From an uncultured Haloferula sp. (lineage in GTDB: Bacteria; Verrucomicrobiota; Verrucomicrobiae; Verrucomicrobiales; Akkermansiaceae), in NCBI GenBank assembly GCA_946885645.1, contig CAMPGU010000201.1, positions 1 through 7,535 of the forward strand: DNA of 7,535 bases, read 5' to 3'. Under the pieces are notes generated by a model, which was not told the origin of the DNA, searched no databases, and saw nothing but the letters and a program-made list of their open reading frames with translations. Shown piece by piece: positions 6,027 to 7,535 of this stretch (the stretch's first letter is position 1; every line of letters starts with the position of its first letter). The translations under genes were made by a program, and so were the position numbers.

Positions 6027-7235
6027 ATGAAAGTCATCGCGGTCCTCGGCACGCTCGATTCGAAGGGCGAAGAACACGCCTTCGTCGCGAACCTCATCCG
6101 CAGACGCGGTCATGCGACGCTTTTGATCGATGTCGGTAGCGGCGGGCCGCCCGTCACGGCGCCGGATATCACGCGGGAGGAAGTGGCGGCCGCGGCGGGA
6201 GTGGATTTCGCGGCGCTGGCCGCGAGAAAAGACCGGGGCGAGTGCGTCGTGGCAATGTCGCAGGCCGCGCCGGTCCTGGTGGCGAAGCTCGCGGCCGAGG
6301 GGCGGATCGATGGCATCATCTCCTTGGGCGGCGGCGGCGGCACGGCCATCGCCACGGCGACGATGCGTGCCCTGCCGCTCGGTTTTCCGAAGCTGATGGT
6401 CTCCACGCTGGCGAGCGGAAACACCGCCCACTACCTAGGCACGAAGGACATCGTCATGATGCCGAGCATCGCGGACGTGGCGGGTCTGAACCGCCTGTCG
6501 CGCGTGATCTTTTCCCGCGCCGCGGGTGCCATTTGCGGGATGGTCGAAGCGGAGATCGAGACGCAGGCCGCGAAGCCGCTCGTGGTCGCGAGCATGTTCG
6601 GGAATACCACCGCCTGCGTGACGGAGGCGAAACGGATTCTCGAAGAGGCGGGCTACGAGGTGCTCGTCTTCGCCGCTACCGGTGCGGGCGGGCGTTCGAT
6701 GGAAGCTCTGATTGAGAGCGGCATGGTGGCGGGCGTGCTCGACCTCACCACCACCGAATGGGCGGACGAGTTGGTCGGCGGCGTCCTGAATGCCGGCCCG
6801 GAGCGGATGGACGCCGCGGCGAAGGCCGGCGTGCCTGTTGTCGCCGCACCAGGATGCCTGGACATGGTGAATTTCGGCGAGCGCTCTTCCGTCCCGGAGA
6901 AATTCGCTGGCCGCACCTTTTACGTTCACAATCCGCAGGTGACGCTGATGCGCGCCACTCCGGCGGAGTGCGCGGACCTGGGCAGGATCATCGCGGAAAA
7001 GGTCAACACCTGCACCGCTCCGGCCGCGATCATGATCCCCCGGCGGGCGATCAGCGTGATTAGTGCGGCAGGCCAGCCCTTCCACGATCCCGCCGCCGAC
7101 GAAGCCCTTTTTTCAGGCATCCGTGCTCATTCCGAGAAGCCAGTGGAGGAATTCGATCTGGAGATCAACGATCCTGCCTTTGCACGCGCCTGTGCGGAGA
7201 AGCTGCTGGAATTGATGCATGTGGATCCGGAATAG
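6027..7235 (+). CDS. UPF0261 / Tm-1-like ATP-binding-domain protein
   Basis: This 402-residue protein has the usual length of the UPF0261 (PF06792) family, the N-terminal half of plant Tm-1. It opens with the family signature VIAVLGTLDSKGEE (3-16), then ATLLIDVGS (30-38) and the Gly-rich ISLGGGGGTAIATATMRALP (98-117). MVSTLASGNTAHYLG (124-138), MMPSIADVAGLNRLSR (144-159), ASMFGNTT (188-195), VFAATGAGGRSMEAL (214-228), DLTTTEWADELVGG (239-252) and HNPQVTLMR (301-309) follow. Two Rossmann-like lobes are expected, and the tomato Tm-1 N-terminal part binds nucleotide. The bacterial function is not established. The start at 6027 is chosen because GTLDSKG sits at the true N-terminus in this family. 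The frame is open back to 5793, but those 78 residues overlap the TIM-barrel gene and match nothing. Both proteins are probably cytoplasmic and act together. Confidence 0.92.
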   Translation: MKVIAVLGTLDSKGEEHAFVANLIRRRGHATLLIDVGSGGPPVTAPDITREEVAAAAGVDFAALAARKDRGECVVAMSQAAPVLVAKLAAEGRIDGIISLGGGGGTAIATATMRALPLGFPKLMVSTLASGNTAHYLGTKDIVMMPSIADVAGLNRLSRVIFSRAAGAICGMVEAEIETQAAKPLVVASMFGNTTACVTEAKRILEEAGYEVLVFAATGAGGRSMEALIESGMVAGVLDLTTTEWADELVGGVLNAGPERMDAAAKAGVPVVAAPGCLDMVNFGERSSVPEKFAGRTFYVHNPQVTLMRATPAECADLGRIIAEKVNTCTAPAAIMIPRRAISVISAAGQPFHDPAADEALFSGIRAHSEKPVEEFDLEINDPAFARACAEKLLELMHVDPE

Positions 7236-7266
7236 CCGGAGTGGAGAATTGCGCCGCAATTTCCGG
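7236..7266 (+). terminator. Hairpin after the UPF0261 gene, possible terminator
   Basis: AATTGC (7247-7252) and GCAATT (7256-7261) form a 6-bp stem with a 3-nt loop. An outer CCGGA (7236-7240) can pair with TCCGG (7262-7266), with a bulge on the left arm. The structure starts directly after the stop codon at 7233-7235. No T-run follows, so it may end transcription weakly, protect the 3' end, or mean nothing. Confidence 0.35.
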
Positions 7267-7304
7267 CCGCTTTCGCGCGTTATCAGGCGTTACCGCTTCT
7301 TTCC

Positions 7305-7535
7305 ATGCGTTCCACCTTTCACGTCCTTCTTTTCCTGATCTTCGCCAGCTTGCCGGGCATGGCAGCACCCCCGCGGATACTTTTCCTGGCGGGCGGAAAC
7401 AGCCATGCGTGGGGGCAGCACAAGCACCTGGCGGGCAGCGAGCTCCTTTGCGAGTCCCTGAAGGAAGGAGCGGAGGTGGAGGCCGAGGTGATCACGGCGT
7501 GGCCGGACGCCGCAGCTTTGGAGAAAGCCGATGCC
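7305..7535 (+). CDS. Secreted ThuA-like protein, C-terminus off the right edge
   Basis: An open frame of 77 codons runs off the right edge. It begins with a clear signal peptide, MRSTFHVLLFLIFASLPGMA, with cleavage likely after Ala20 or Ala21. The mature protein opens with RILFLAGGNSHAWGQHKH (24-41) and LAGSELLCESLKEG, the start of a ThuA-like domain: a beta strand, then the S-H-x-x-G-x-H-x-H-x-A-G pattern seen in secreted ThuA proteins of Verrucomicrobiota and Planctomycetota. ThuA domains have a class I glutamine-amidotransferase-like fold. The founding member is linked to trehalose utilisation and 3-keto sugar metabolism, but the secreted relatives have no settled reaction. The family is recognised from the first part of the domain only, so any fused C-terminal domain is unknown. 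It lies 69 nt after the UPF0261 stop on the same strand, behind a hairpin, so it may be transcribed separately. No Shine-Dalgarno sequence is visible. Confidence 0.75.
   Translation, partial: MRSTFHVLLFLIFASLPGMAAPPRILFLAGGNSHAWGQHKHLAGSELLCESLKEGAEVEAEVITAWPDAAALEKADA

Noticed and set aside
5089..6030. Second rightward frame overlapping the TIM-barrel gene, 313 codons
   Set aside because: It is a frame-shifted shadow of the clearly recognised TIM-barrel protein, rich in Arg/Gly/His.

Overview
The window is high-GC, gene-dense DNA with short intergenic gaps. It most resembles a free-living Verrucomicrobiota of the Luteolibacter/Haloferula type. That assignment is an inference from gene style: short lipoproteins, a GH95-type domain, a secreted ThuA-like protein, an ankyrin lipoprotein, and translation starts that mostly lack Shine-Dalgarno sequences. 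No rRNA or other phylogenetic marker is present, so it is tentative.

Left part (1-2152). A leftward membrane-anchored protein with a Pro/Glu-rich tail runs off the left edge. A 50-residue lipoprotein gene (466-618) diverges from it and converges with a leftward NlpC/P60-type lipoprotein hydrolase (628-1338). The rightward trmO/tsaA gene (1451-2152), for the tRNA-Thr m6t6A37 methyltransferase, diverges from the hydrolase.

Middle (2141-4115). A lipoprotein (2177-3646) combines an ankyrin-repeat domain with a C-terminal pair of beta-rich modules that recall the GspC/PilP homology region. A sigma-70-like promoter (TTGAAA, 17 nt, TACTCT) embedded in the end of trmO is placed so that transcription would begin at the ATG, which predicts a leaderless mRNA. 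A tandem ACT-domain protein follows 13 nt downstream.

Right part (4143-7535). A leftward secreted protein carries the N-terminal beta-sandwich domain of family GH95 glycoside hydrolases but has no catalytic domain. Divergent from it is a two-gene unit: a PF09370-type TIM-barrel protein (5129-5998) and a UPF0261/Tm-1-like protein (6027-7235). These are the two halves of the plant Tm-1 protein (the tomato tobamovirus-resistance protein), encoded here as separate genes in the reverse order of the plant fusion. A secreted ThuA-like protein (7305 to the edge) follows. This side may concern sugar or organic-acid metabolism, but no substrate can be read from the sequence.

No rRNA, tRNA, CRISPR array, insertion sequence or transposase was seen. 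No gene-free stretch exceeds 300 bases; the longest gaps are about 163 bases (303-465) and 149 bases (4980-5128).
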